DNA from: Mariniflexile litorale
GTDB taxonomy: Bacteria; Bacteroidota; Bacteroidia; Flavobacteriales; Flavobacteriaceae
DNA: 64,000 bases
Direction of reading: 5' to 3'
NCBI RefSeq assembly: GCF_031128465.2
Contig: NZ_CP155618.1
Coordinates: 3,772,501-3,836,500, forward strand
Both the position numbers and the translations under genes were made by a program. Each line of letters opens with the position of its first letter. The first letter of the stretch is position 1. The notes beneath the pieces are model-generated. The model did not search any database. It had not been told where the DNA came from and saw only the letters and a program-made list of their open reading frames with translations. Shown here in pieces: positions 35,373-44,198 of the stretch.

Positions 35373-37046
35373 ATGGGAGATAATTTTATACCTTTTAAAA
35401 GCATTGGTCTTTGTTTTAGTGGCGGTGGCTATCGCGCTACGTTTTTCGCTCTTGGTGTGGTTTCATATTTAGATAAAATTAAATACCAAAACGGCACTTT
35501 ACTTGAAAATGTAGAAGCCATTAGTACCGTAAGTGGTGGAACCCTTTTAGGGATTGCCTATGCTAAAGCAGCACAAGAGCCTGATTTTAACTTCAAGGCA
35601 TTTTTTAAAACCTTCTATAACCGGTTTGAACCTGTAAACGATACATTACTAGAAACGGCCATACAAAAATTAGAAGACGATACTGTTTGGGAAAGCCATC
35701 CGAACAAAAAACGATCGCTAATAAATGCCTTTGCGCTTACTTATGCCGACATGGATCTTTTTAAAGGCAATTTCGAACCTTTTAAAAAGCCCATATCAAA
35801 ACATTTAAAACACGTTTGTTTCAACGCTACCGATTTTTCCTTTGGCTTAGCTTTTAGATTTCAAAATACCGGAGTGTTTGGCAATAGCCCTTTAAAAAAT
35901 ACTCACCTTAACGCCTTAAAATACGATGTACAATTAGGCGATATTGTGGCATCTTCCTCTTGCTTTCCTTTAGGGTTTGAACCTTTAATATTTCCAGACG
36001 ATTATTTTAAAAACCAAAATACCACAGACTATAAAGCTTTAAAAAGTTTAGATCGTTTTATGGATGGTGTAGGTATTATGGATGGAGGCATTACCGATAA
36101 CCAAGGTATTGGTAGCATGATAAATATTAGCGACCAAAAAAGTAGACAGCGTCCGTTAGATTTAATTATTGTTAACGATGTGGGCAGTTTTAAAATGGAT
36201 CCTTGGCAACAAAATACTGCTACCATTAAAAAAAGTTCTAGTTTAAAACAGAGTATTTCAAAAATTCTAAAGTATTTTCAAATGAAACCCTTGTATTGGG
36301 TAACACTCGTAATAGGCATCGTTATTGTAGTAGGTAACTCCTTAAAGCTCCTTCATAATACTGCTTTTACAGCCCTTTACATTTTAGGAAGTATGATTAT
36401 GGGGATAGGATTAACCCTTACTTTTTTAGGGGTTATAGCAGGCGTTGTAAAAAAGTTTGGCACCCATTGGTTTAAAAATGTATTTAGAAAAAATATCCCT
36501 GAGGCACTTATAGATGATGTTGCTAAGTTCGACACCTTAAATATTAACTTGATACAACAGATGTTAACAGACCGATTAACCTCTACCGTAAAAATGGTGA
36601 ACGATATATTTTTAAAACAAATACGCCGTTTAAATTACGACCTCTTGTACTCTAAAGCCTCTTTAAAACATAAAATAATAACGGCTACTGTGTATGAGTT
36701 AAATGGAGAAAAAACAGCGTACACCACTAGTTTTAAGCATAATATAGCTATTAAACCAGCACCAAGTAAACTTTTAAAAGATATAGGCCTTACAGCTTCT
36801 AAAACACCAACAACACTATGGTGGGACAAAACAGATGTTGCTAAAAACAGAATGGATACTCTTATTGCCTGCGGGCAGTTTACCACCTGTTACAAATTGC
36901 TAGATTATATTTTAGAATTGAAAAAGGATGCTGAAACCCAAGATATAGACACTAAAGCTATAGATGATTTATACCACTTACTTTTAAAAGATTGGAAAGC
37001 TTTTAATGAGGACCCTTTGTTTGTGTTAGAAATATTAAATCTTTAA
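35373..37046 (+). CDS. Patatin-like phospholipase with central membrane helices
   Basis: 557 residues. The patatin fold covers about residues 10-250: oxyanion loop CFSGGGYRAT, nucleophile Ser54 in STVSGGT and catalytic Asp237 in IMDGGITDN. Two hydrophobic segments follow (about 305-330 and 335-365: WVTLVIGIVIVVGNSL and ALYILGSMIMGIGLTL), then a soluble C-terminal region of about 190 residues without recognised domain. It should hydrolyse membrane lipids from the inside of the inner membrane. No signal peptide. A TPR/HTH regulator gene follows after 30 bp. Confidence 0.9.
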   Translation: MGDNFIPFKSIGLCFSGGGYRATFFALGVVSYLDKIKYQNGTLLENVEAISTVSGGTLLGIAYAKAAQEPDFNFKAFFKTFYNRFEPVNDTLLETAIQKLEDDTVWESHPNKKRSLINAFALTYADMDLFKGNFEPFKKPISKHLKHVCFNATDFSFGLAFRFQNTGVFGNSPLKNTHLNALKYDVQLGDIVASSSCFPLGFEPLIFPDDYFKNQNTTDYKALKSLDRFMDGVGIMDGGITDNQGIGSMINISDQKSRQRPLDLIIVNDVGSFKMDPWQQNTATIKKSSSLKQSISKILKYFQMKPLYWVTLVIGIVIVVGNSLKLLHNTAFTALYILGSMIMGIGLTLTFLGVIAGVVKKFGTHWFKNVFRKNIPEALIDDVAKFDTLNINLIQQMLTDRLTSTVKMVNDIFLKQIRRLNYDLLYSKASLKHKIITATVYELNGEKTAYTTSFKHNIAIKPAPSKLLKDIGLTASKTPTTLWWDKTDVAKNRMDTLIACGQFTTCYKLLDYILELKKDAETQDIDTKAIDDLYHLLLKDWKAFNEDPLFVLEILNL

Positions 37047-37075
37047 CCCCTAGTTAAATTAGAACATCTGATTAG

Positions 37076-38917
37076 ATGGAGTTCTACAGTATTGTCACCT
37101 CAAATACCAAAATCAAATTACTTATTAAAATACTGTATATTTGGGTACTGCATTTAAATCGCTATCTTTTGAAACGTTTTTACCTTCCCGTTTTTATAAT
37201 CATTTTATGTGCAAAAGGAGTTGCACAACCTAAGGTTTTAAGTAGTGAAGAGGCTTTGAGCCGTTATGAAGCTATTAGTGCCTCCATGACAAAATCGTTT
37301 CCAGAAGATAACATAAAAACCTATAGAAGAACATCTTTCACAGAGCAGCAATTAGAAACCTATTTGTCTCAACATTACCAACGTTTAGATTTGCTACCCT
37401 TTATTAAAGGGCATCATGCTTTTAAATTACAAAGTTATCTTCATTCTGGAAATTGGTTTAAAGAAATTGGCTTTCCTCAAGCGTCTATAGCATCGTATAA
37501 AGACTTTTTGTTATATTATAACGCCAATGCGAGTCATTTAACGCTTGATGAAGCGAAAGCGCTTGTGCCATTGCGTGCCTATGCTTATGATATTTTAGCT
37601 GCTAATTATGCAAAATTGTCTTTTTTAGATAGTGCAGCTATAACCCATAAGATTAATATTAAATTTATTGAACAGTACAATATTGTTTCTTATCCGTCGT
37701 CTCTTAACAACTACGGTTTGTTTTTATATACCTATAAAAAAGACTTAGATTCGGCTTTAGTTTATTTTAATAAGGCCTATACCATTACACAAGCACGATT
37801 TCCTCAGCATACCTTAATAGGCAGTATTAGAGATAACATTGCAGATGTGTACATAAACACCCATCAACTAAAACGCGCCAAGCCTTTATATAAAGCTAAT
37901 TTTGAATTTTATGCCTATGCCAAAGATGAAAATATGGGCATCAAGGACATCACGCGTTTAATAAGTGCGGGTTCCCAATTTGTAGAAACCAGTTTAAGAT
38001 TAGGCCATTTAGAAGATGCCAAAACAGCCTTCCAGGGCTTAGAAACTATTATGGACACCTCCAAGACCATCCCTGTTTTACCGAGCTCTAAATTGGAATT
38101 TTTAAAGGCACAAGAGCTGCTATATGCTACACAAAACAATATATCAGCAGCTTACAACACTTTAAAATATATTGAAGTGTTGTCTGATAGTTTAATTGCA
38201 GTAGAGGCAGAGGTGGATGAAGAATGGCGAAACGAACTTAATAATATTACCTTAGATCGTGTGGCGCTAAACTTTGAAATCAACCGCATTCGAAATGAAA
38301 ACAAAATTAAAAGTCAGCGTTCAAAATTATGGATTAGTACCTTGGCATCGTCTCTCGTACTTATTCTTTTACTTTTTCTGTTTTTACGTAGGCATCAACA
38401 TTTTATAAATGCTAAAAACAAACAATTACTCGCCGAGCAAGCCTTAGAGAATACCGATTTAAAAGTAAAGCAGTTACATTTGGACATAAAATCGAAGGAG
38501 CGCGACTTATCCGACTTTGCCATCAGCCTTACTGAAAATCAAAAATGGGCGGAGCTTTTGGCTAGTAAAGTAGGAGCTGTTACAGCAGCACATCCTAAAG
38601 ATCGTGAAGTGTTGCTGTTGGATTTGAAACAAGAAATTAAGAATAAAATAACTTTTGATAGTGATACAAAAGTGTTTTTCGAACGTTTGGATAAATTGAG
38701 TGATTCGTTTTACAGTGAATTGACAAAAAGCTTTCCAAACCTGAGTAAAAATGAAATTAGGTTATGCTCGCTCATTCGTTTAAAAATTGATAACCGGCAT
38801 TTAGCCTCCTTGCAAAATATTACTTTAGCCTCTCTAAACACAAGCAGATACCGACTTCGTAAAAAATTGAATCTGCCAGAAACTGTCGATTTGGATCAGT
38901 TTATTCAAAATCTCTAA
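37076..38917 (+). CDS. TPR-repeat transcriptional regulator with C-terminal HTH
   Basis: 613 residues. An N-terminal signal-like segment (about 30-55) precedes a TPR region (about 60-390) that would lie in the periplasm. A transmembrane helix follows at about 418-435 (LWISTLASSLVLILLLFLFL), then a coiled coil and a LuxR-type helix-turn-helix at the end (SKNEIRLCSLIRLKIDNRHLA to LNTSRYRLRKKLNL). This architecture, sensing outside and binding DNA inside, is common in flavobacteria. Its targets are unknown; it may regulate the adjacent patatin gene. Confidence 0.85.
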   Translation: MEFYSIVTSNTKIKLLIKILYIWVLHLNRYLLKRFYLPVFIIILCAKGVAQPKVLSSEEALSRYEAISASMTKSFPEDNIKTYRRTSFTEQQLETYLSQHYQRLDLLPFIKGHHAFKLQSYLHSGNWFKEIGFPQASIASYKDFLLYYNANASHLTLDEAKALVPLRAYAYDILAANYAKLSFLDSAAITHKINIKFIEQYNIVSYPSSLNNYGLFLYTYKKDLDSALVYFNKAYTITQARFPQHTLIGSIRDNIADVYINTHQLKRAKPLYKANFEFYAYAKDENMGIKDITRLISAGSQFVETSLRLGHLEDAKTAFQGLETIMDTSKTIPVLPSSKLEFLKAQELLYATQNNISAAYNTLKYIEVLSDSLIAVEAEVDEEWRNELNNITLDRVALNFEINRIRNENKIKSQRSKLWISTLASSLVLILLLFLFLRRHQHFINAKNKQLLAEQALENTDLKVKQLHLDIKSKERDLSDFAISLTENQKWAELLASKVGAVTAAHPKDREVLLLDLKQEIKNKITFDSDTKVFFERLDKLSDSFYSELTKSFPNLSKNEIRLCSLIRLKIDNRHLASLQNITLASLNTSRYRLRKKLNLPETVDLDQFIQNL

Positions 38918-39150
38918 TCTCAAAAAAAATATTTGTCATCACTTAATAGACCTAGGTTTTTTCATGTTGTCTATTCATTGTCTAGTGTTTGTTCATCATC
39001 TGTCTATATAAATATCAAGGTTTTAACATGAGTTTGTTATACTTTAGCCTTGTGAATATAAAATATCTTTTACTGTTTAGATTTTAAAAAATACGATAAG
39101 CATTAGTTAATAGCAAAACTGAAATGTATCATATTAAAATCTTATTACTT

Positions 39151-39672
39151 ATGAAGAAACTTGTTTTTGGTTTAATTTTACTAGGATTAACCAACCTAGT
39201 GCAGGCACAAAATAATAGTCTAGCTGCAGTTTTTAAAACTGAAAAGCCAGCAATATACACTACTAAAGCGATGCCTATTAAAAATGCTACGTATTTAGCC
39301 TACACAGCTTTATACCAGCCAGCAAAACATATTGTGATGTTACATAAAAAAGTAGCCGAATTTAATATAAAAGCATTGGATATTTACACCCCTAAACATA
39401 CCATTACGTATGATGTGGTATTTAAAGAAGGCACTAATGTTATAAAAGCCACCTACAATCATGATGGTGATGTTATTAGTTGTACCGAATCTTTTGAAGC
39501 GGTTAGACTCCCTTATAATGTGAGTTCACAATTATCAAAAGACTATCCCAAATGGTTATTTAGTAATACATGGTGTACTATTAACTATTCTGAAAACAAT
39601 AGCGCAGAGGTTGTTTATTCGGTACTGCTTAAAAAGGGAACTAAAAGCAAAAAGGTAACGATAAATCCCTAG
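39151..39672 (+). CDS. Exported protein of unknown function
   Basis: About 173 residues. ATG at 39151 (MKKLVFGLILLGLTNLVQA) begins a signal peptide; the earlier ATG at 39124 adds nine residues unlike a signal. The mature part contains repeated beta-strand segments (ALDIYTPKHTITYDVVFKEGT, shown in part; IKATYNHDGDVISCTESFEAV) that resemble PepSY or BLIP-like domains in layout. No catalytic residues seen. Function unknown. A strong terminator follows. Confidence 0.7.
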   Translation: MKKLVFGLILLGLTNLVQAQNNSLAAVFKTEKPAIYTTKAMPIKNATYLAYTALYQPAKHIVMLHKKVAEFNIKALDIYTPKHTITYDVVFKEGTNVIKATYNHDGDVISCTESFEAVRLPYNVSSQLSKDYPKWLFSNTWCTINYSENNSAEVVYSVLLKKGTKSKKVTINP

Positions 39673-39696
39673 TAAAATTTTGACTATTATCAACCC

Positions 39697-39735
39697 GCAG
39701 GCAGACATTCTTTAGGGGATTCTGCCTGCTTTTTT
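39697..39735 (+). terminator. Terminator between 39672 and the desaturase gene
   Basis: GCAGGCAGA (39697-39705) pairs with TCTGCCTGC (39721-39729), with a 15-nt loop and six T after the stem. Confidence 0.88.
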
Positions 39736-39751
39736 ATGTATTAAGTCATTC

Positions 39752-40549
39752 TTAAGCTTTAACTCTAATGGGTTTTAATTGAATAAATCCAAAAAGATCC
39801 AATAGTTTTATAATTAAATAGGTGATATCAATCTCATACCATTTTACTCCAAAATTCGCTCTGCTGGCATGCCTGTGATGATTATTATGATAGCCTTCAC
39901 CCATCATTAAAAAATCAAAACGGAAGAGATTTTTACTAGTGTTTTTCATTTTATAATTCACATAACCATAAATATGACCAAACCAGTTAATAATAACTCC
40001 ATGAATAGGAGCCATTAAAAAAGTGATGGGTAATAAGAGCCATTGCCACCAAGCCGTCGCAAAGCTTGCAAAAAATAAAATATAAAGACCTATCCAAAGC
40101 AGCCTAGAAAAGCGCGAACTTGCAAATAAATCAAAACTTTTCCATTGCGGAACGTTTTTGGTAAATCGCGAATCGATGCTAATACGTTGCTTATTAATAT
40201 CTTGATAAATAGTTTTTGTTTTCCACATCATGGCAAATAAATTAGCATCATGCGATGGCGAATGCGGATCGTTTTCAGTATCTGTATAAGCATGGTGCAT
40301 ACGATGCATAATACCATAACCGTAAGCACTTAAATAACTGGAACCTTGAAAAACCCAAGTCAATATAAAAGTAATACGTTCCATGGTTTTAGACATAGTA
40401 AATACTTGGTGTGCGGCATAACGATGCAAAAAGAACGACTGGAAAAATAAACCGCCATACCAAAGCACCAAAACAAAAATAACAATAATCATAACTTTTT
40501 TTTGCAAAGGTAATTGCATTAAACGTGCCATACAACCAAATGGAATCAA
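39752..40549 (-). CDS. Acyl-CoA/fatty acid desaturase
   Basis: 265 residues. Membrane di-iron desaturase that introduces a double bond into fatty acyl chains. The three His boxes are present: HRYAAH (about 43), HRMHH (about 84) and HNNHH (about 219). Four predicted helices. The start could also be the ATG at 40519 (MQLPLQKKV), which would be the more natural N-terminus. Relevant to membrane fluidity, as the adjacent cold-shock genes are. Transcribed divergently from cspA. Confidence 0.92.
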   Translation of the reverse strand: MIPFGCMARLMQLPLQKKVMIIVIFVLVLWYGGLFFQSFFLHRYAAHQVFTMSKTMERITFILTWVFQGSSYLSAYGYGIMHRMHHAYTDTENDPHSPSHDANLFAMMWKTKTIYQDINKQRISIDSRFTKNVPQWKSFDLFASSRFSRLLWIGLYILFFASFATAWWQWLLLPITFLMAPIHGVIINWFGHIYGYVNYKMKNTSKNLFRFDFLMMGEGYHNNHHRHASRANFGVKWYEIDITYLIIKLLDLFGFIQLKPIRVKA

Positions 40550-40663
40550 TTAAATGCACATATTATGCGTTTTTTGCTATTATTGTTGATTTTTTAGTTT
40601 ACTTACTTATCATTTACAGGCTTGCTGGTAATGAAGCTTTACTAATTAATACTAAAAATAGGA

Positions 40664-40692
40664 TTGCCATTTGTTTTATGGCACTATCTTTG
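40664..40692 (+). promoter_or_regulatory. Promoter of cspA
   Basis: TTG (40664-40666) and TATCTTTG (40685-40692) with an 18-bp spacer match the Bacteroidota pattern. The start codon of cspA is at 40730, leaving a leader of about 30 nt, much shorter than the long cold-shock leader of E. coli cspA. Confidence 0.65.
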
Positions 40693-40729
40693 TACTGTAA
40701 CAAGTATTAATAAAATAAATTATATTACA

Positions 40730-40921
40730 ATGAGTAAAGGAACAGTAAAATTTTTCAACGATGCCAAAGGTTTTGGATTCATCACTGAAGCAGGCGTTGA
40801 AAGAGATCACTTTGTACACATTTCTGGATTAGTAGACGAAGTTCGCGAAGGCGACGAAGTTGAATTTGATCTAAAAGAAGGCAACAAAGGATTAAATGCA
40901 GTGAACGTAAAGGTTATTTAA
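40730..40921 (+). CDS. cspA: Cold-shock protein
   Basis: 63 residues, single cold-shock domain. GTVKFFNDAKGFGFI contains RNP1 and HFVHISGL RNP2. Binds single-stranded RNA and DNA as a chaperone. Start at the ATG at 40730 from alignment to the family. Followed by a strong terminator, then two DEAD-box helicase genes. Confidence 0.95.
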   Translation: MSKGTVKFFNDAKGFGFITEAGVERDHFVHISGLVDEVREGDEVEFDLKEGNKGLNAVNVKVI

Positions 40922-40944
40922 TATATACTTTCTAGTTTAAAAGC

Positions 40945-40973
40945 AAGCCCATCAGCCATGATGGGCTTTTTTT
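40945..40973 (+). terminator. cspA terminator
   Basis: AAGCCCATCA (40945-40954) pairs with TGATGGGCTT (40959-40968), with a 4-nt loop and a T run. Confidence 0.9.
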
Positions 40974-41030
40974 ATGACTTATTTTGAATATGTTCCTATG
41001 CCAAACGAGAGAGCCAATTGCTTTCGAAAT

Positions 41031-41057
41031 GTCAGTCTGAGCCTGTCGAAGACCTCG
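41031..41057. repeat. Short intergenic repeat containing GAGCCTGTCGAAG
   Basis: The core GAGCCTGTCGAA recurs inside the three 137-bp palindromes (minus strand of 5025-5036, near 47028-47038 and near 52961-52972). Here it occurs alone with GTCAGTCT before it. This motif type is common in Bacteroidota intergenic DNA. Confidence 0.6.
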
Positions 41058-41170
41058 TGAAGAGTATTTTGACGTATAAAAAGATAACTAATTTGTAAAA
41101 AACAACCACGATACCCAGTGGTTAAATAGAATAATAAACTAATTGCAGAGATTCCCCATAAAAGTGTGGT

Positions 41171-41178
41171 TATCTTTG
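41171..41178 (+). promoter_or_regulatory. -7 box for the DEAD-box helicase pair
   Basis: TATCTTTG fits TAnnTTTG, 15 bp upstream of the ATG at 41194; a TTG at 41143-41145 is 25 bp away, a little too far for a normal -33 element. Confidence 0.5.
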
Positions 41179-41193
41179 CAAAAAATTAATGTG

Positions 41194-42534
41194 ATGTCAA
41201 AACCGTTTTCAGATTTAGGAATTAATACCCCATTACTGCAAAGTTTAATTGCTTTAGAAATTACAGTTCCTACAGCAATACAAGTAAAAACCATTCCCGT
41301 TGTTCTAAACCAAAAGGAAGACGTGGTGGTTTTAGCAAAAACAGGAACTGGAAAAACGGCTGCGTTTGGTTTGCCGTTGTTGCAGTTGATGAATGCCGAA
41401 AATAGTAGCATACAAGCACTTATATTAGCACCCACTAGAGAATTGGGACAACAAATTTATAATAATCTAGTAGCCTTTGCGGTTAACAATCCTGAAATAA
41501 ATACCATCTCTTTATGTGGTGGGGCGTCTATCAAACCTCAAATAGCGGGCTTAAAGGCCGCAACTCATATAGTAGTAGCAACGCCAGGGCGTTTAGTCGA
41601 TTTGATAAAACGCGACGCCATAAATCTTAAAAATCTAGAGTATTTGGTGTTGGATGAAGCCGATGAAATGGTGAGTGCTTTAAAAGAGGATTTGGATGTG
41701 ATTATAAAAGAGGTTCCGAAATCGAGAAGAACCTTATTGTTTACTGCCACCATGCCTGGAGCTATTAAACAATTGGTACAGAATTACATGTCGAAGAAGG
41801 TTGTTCAAATAGAAGCAGACATGGAAACAGTGGGGCATCAAGGTATAGACCATCAATATGTTGTGGTAGAACCCATTGAAAAGTTAGAGGTATTGCTTCA
41901 TTTTTTAAATACGAAAGAAGGAGAACGTGGAATTATATTTTGTAAAACCAAAGCGGCCGTTAATAAATTGGCAAAAAACTTAGCCATTAATAAGTTTTCA
42001 TCGGGTGCACTGCATGGGAGTTTAACGCAGGGGATTCGCGACCGTATTATGGGCCAGTTTCGAGAAGGCTTTATTGATATCTTAGTGGCTACCGATTTAG
42101 CAGCGCGTGGTATTGATGTAAAAGAGCTGTCATACGTTATCAATTATCATTTACCGGATACTTATGATGCCTATGTGCATCGAAGTGGACGTACAGCCAG
42201 AGCAGGAGCCAAGGGACTCTCCTTAACCATTCTACAACAAGAAGAAGTAATAGATATTGCTGATTTTGAAAAAGAACTTGGAATTGTTTTTAAACCCTTT
42301 AAAAAAGCCGACGCCCAAAGTATTGAAGAAAACAACGGGCTATTATGGGCTAAAAAAATATTTAAGACGAAGCCGAACCGTGACATATCAGAAGATTTTA
42401 AAGCAAAGATTAAAACGATTTTTCATCATTTAACAAAAGAAGAACTCGTCGATAAAATATTAGCAAATTATTTAGCACAAACGGGTACTGAAATCCCAAA
42501 AGCAGAGGCTTCTAAAAAGACTAAAAAGAAATAA
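41194..42534 (+). CDS. DEAD-box RNA helicase
   Basis: About 446 residues. ATG at 41194 is preferred (MSKPFSDLGINTPLLQSL); the frame open to 41143 has no relation to the family. AKTGTGKT at 48-55, PTREL near 81, DEAD at 154-157, SRRTLLFTATMP and HRSGRTARAG follow. Similar to the RhlE/DbpA-type helicases. The C-terminal extension is Lys-rich (KAEASKKTKKK). The next helicase gene starts 5 bp downstream, so both are one transcript. Confidence 0.94.
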   Translation: MSKPFSDLGINTPLLQSLIALEITVPTAIQVKTIPVVLNQKEDVVVLAKTGTGKTAAFGLPLLQLMNAENSSIQALILAPTRELGQQIYNNLVAFAVNNPEINTISLCGGASIKPQIAGLKAATHIVVATPGRLVDLIKRDAINLKNLEYLVLDEADEMVSALKEDLDVIIKEVPKSRRTLLFTATMPGAIKQLVQNYMSKKVVQIEADMETVGHQGIDHQYVVVEPIEKLEVLLHFLNTKEGERGIIFCKTKAAVNKLAKNLAINKFSSGALHGSLTQGIRDRIMGQFREGFIDILVATDLAARGIDVKELSYVINYHLPDTYDAYVHRSGRTARAGAKGLSLTILQQEEVIDIADFEKELGIVFKPFKKADAQSIEENNGLLWAKKIFKTKPNRDISEDFKAKIKTIFHHLTKEELVDKILANYLAQTGTEIPKAEASKKTKKK

Positions 42535-42539
42535 GCATT

Positions 42540-43853
42540 ATGGCAAATAGTATTAAAAATCAGCAGGATATTTTAACCAAATTAAATATTCAGGCGTTGA
42601 ATCCCATGCAAGTGGAGGCTGTTTCCGTAATTGAGACAACAACAAATACCATCATATTATCACCTACTGGTACCGGAAAAACCTTGGCGTTTTCCTTACC
42701 ACTATTAAATGTTTTAGATCCAGAATCACACGAGGTTCAAGCATTAATATTGGTGCCCTCAAGAGAATTAGCCATTCAAATTGAGCAGGTCATTCGGTCT
42801 ATGGGTTCGGGGTATAAAGTGAATGCGGTTTATGGCGGGAGACCCATGTCCAAAGACAAAATAGAAATCAAACACACTCCTGCTATTTTAATAGGAACGC
42901 CAGGTAGAATACTAGATCATTTTACGAGCGATCGTTTTTCTAAATCCAGTATAAAAACACTGATATTGGATGAGTTTGACAAGTCGTTAGAAGATGGTTT
43001 TGAGGAAGAAATGAAAGCCATTATAGGTCAAATTCCTAATATAAATAAGCGTATTTTAACCTCTGCGACTCAAGCTGTTAAAGTCCCTGGTTTTGTGCGA
43101 TTGGATAAACCACATACTATTAACTATTTAAAAGAAAAAACGGCCTCGAAACTAGCTATTAAAACCGTCGTGTCTCCCGATAAAAATAAATTAAAAACCT
43201 TGTTAGAATTGTTACAGCATATTGGCAATGAACCAGGAATTGTTTTCTGTAATTTAAGAGATAGTATTGATGAAGTGAGTCGTTTTTTAACACGAAATAA
43301 AGTAAGTCATGCCTGCTTTTCGGGGGGTATGGAGCAACAAGATAGAGAGCGTGCTTTAATAAAATTTAGAAACGGTACCAGCCAAGTACTTATTGCAACC
43401 GATTTGGCGGCTCGGGGTATTGATATTCCTGAAATGGCTTATATCATTCATTATGAATTGCCAAAACATGAAGAAGAATTTATTCATAGAAACGGGAGAA
43501 CGGCTCGTGTAAATGCCAAAGGCACCGCCTATATATTAAAATGGCAAAGGGAAGTATTACCCGAATTTATTAAAAATATTAAAGGCATTAATGTCTCTAA
43601 AAAAGCGCCCGTTACAGCACAAGCCTGGGAAACCTTATTCATTTCTGGCGGACGAAAAGATAAAATTTCCAAAGGAGATATAGCCGGATTGTTTATTAAG
43701 CAAGGAGGTATTAACAACGATCAATTAGGAACCATCGAACTAAAACCCGATTGTGCCTTTGTGGCAGTGCCATTTACTATGGCAGCTACATTGGTAGAAA
43801 AACTAAACAATACCCGATTGAAAAAGAAAAAAGTGCGGGTAACTATTTTGTAA
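42540..43853 (+). CDS. DEAD-box-like RNA helicase with DbpA RNA-binding domain
   Basis: 437 residues. Walker A SPTGTGKT at 41-48; the Walker B box reads DEFD at 144-147 in place of DEAD, and motif VI reads HRNGRTARV rather than HRSGRTARAG. A DbpA-type RNA-binding domain lies at about 365-437 (KDKISKGDIAGLFIKQGG and CAFVAVPFTMAATLVEKL). DbpA of E. coli acts on 23S rRNA, so this helicase is likely to work on ribosome assembly. The changed residues may alter ATPase properties; this is inference. Confidence 0.9.
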   Translation: MANSIKNQQDILTKLNIQALNPMQVEAVSVIETTTNTIILSPTGTGKTLAFSLPLLNVLDPESHEVQALILVPSRELAIQIEQVIRSMGSGYKVNAVYGGRPMSKDKIEIKHTPAILIGTPGRILDHFTSDRFSKSSIKTLILDEFDKSLEDGFEEEMKAIIGQIPNINKRILTSATQAVKVPGFVRLDKPHTINYLKEKTASKLAIKTVVSPDKNKLKTLLELLQHIGNEPGIVFCNLRDSIDEVSRFLTRNKVSHACFSGGMEQQDRERALIKFRNGTSQVLIATDLAARGIDIPEMAYIIHYELPKHEEEFIHRNGRTARVNAKGTAYILKWQREVLPEFIKNIKGINVSKKAPVTAQAWETLFISGGRKDKISKGDIAGLFIKQGGINNDQLGTIELKPDCAFVAVPFTMAATLVEKLNNTRLKKKKVRVTIL

Positions 43854-43923
43854 TAGGTAATTAATTAGAAATATTTTTAACATTAAATTCGTAAATTGCA
43901 TCATATCCATTTACTGAAAAACA

Positions 43924-44097
43924 ATGCTAAATAAACTATATCCTTTACAATTGCCAATAGGCACCCCGAATCCAGACGACAACAGTCCCATCGATTTTTC
44001 AAGTCCCTTTGATGTGATCGTATTTATCATTCTGCCCATACTCATGATCATCTTTTATATTATATGGAAGCGGAGTAAGAGGGGCGATAGGGATTGA
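43924..44097 (+). CDS. Small membrane protein, 57 residues
   Basis: MLNKLYPLQLPIGTPNPDD starts the protein; a single hydrophobic helix is at residues 31-47 (VIVFIILPILMIIFYII), followed by basic WKRSKRGDRD. Proteins of this design, often wrongly annotated as adenylosuccinate synthetase, occur in many flavobacteria as far as I recall. ATG at 43924, stop TGA at 44095-44097. Function unknown; inner-membrane located with N-terminus outside by charge. Confidence 0.65.
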   Translation: MLNKLYPLQLPIGTPNPDDNSPIDFSSPFDVIVFIILPILMIIFYIIWKRSKRGDRD

Positions 44098-44198
44098 AAT
44101 GTGTTGCTAATAAGGTTTTTATAGGTATTTAAAGACTTTAACTCATTAAGAATCACCTATCTTTAACATTCATTTTTAAGCTTAAAGCCATTATATCT

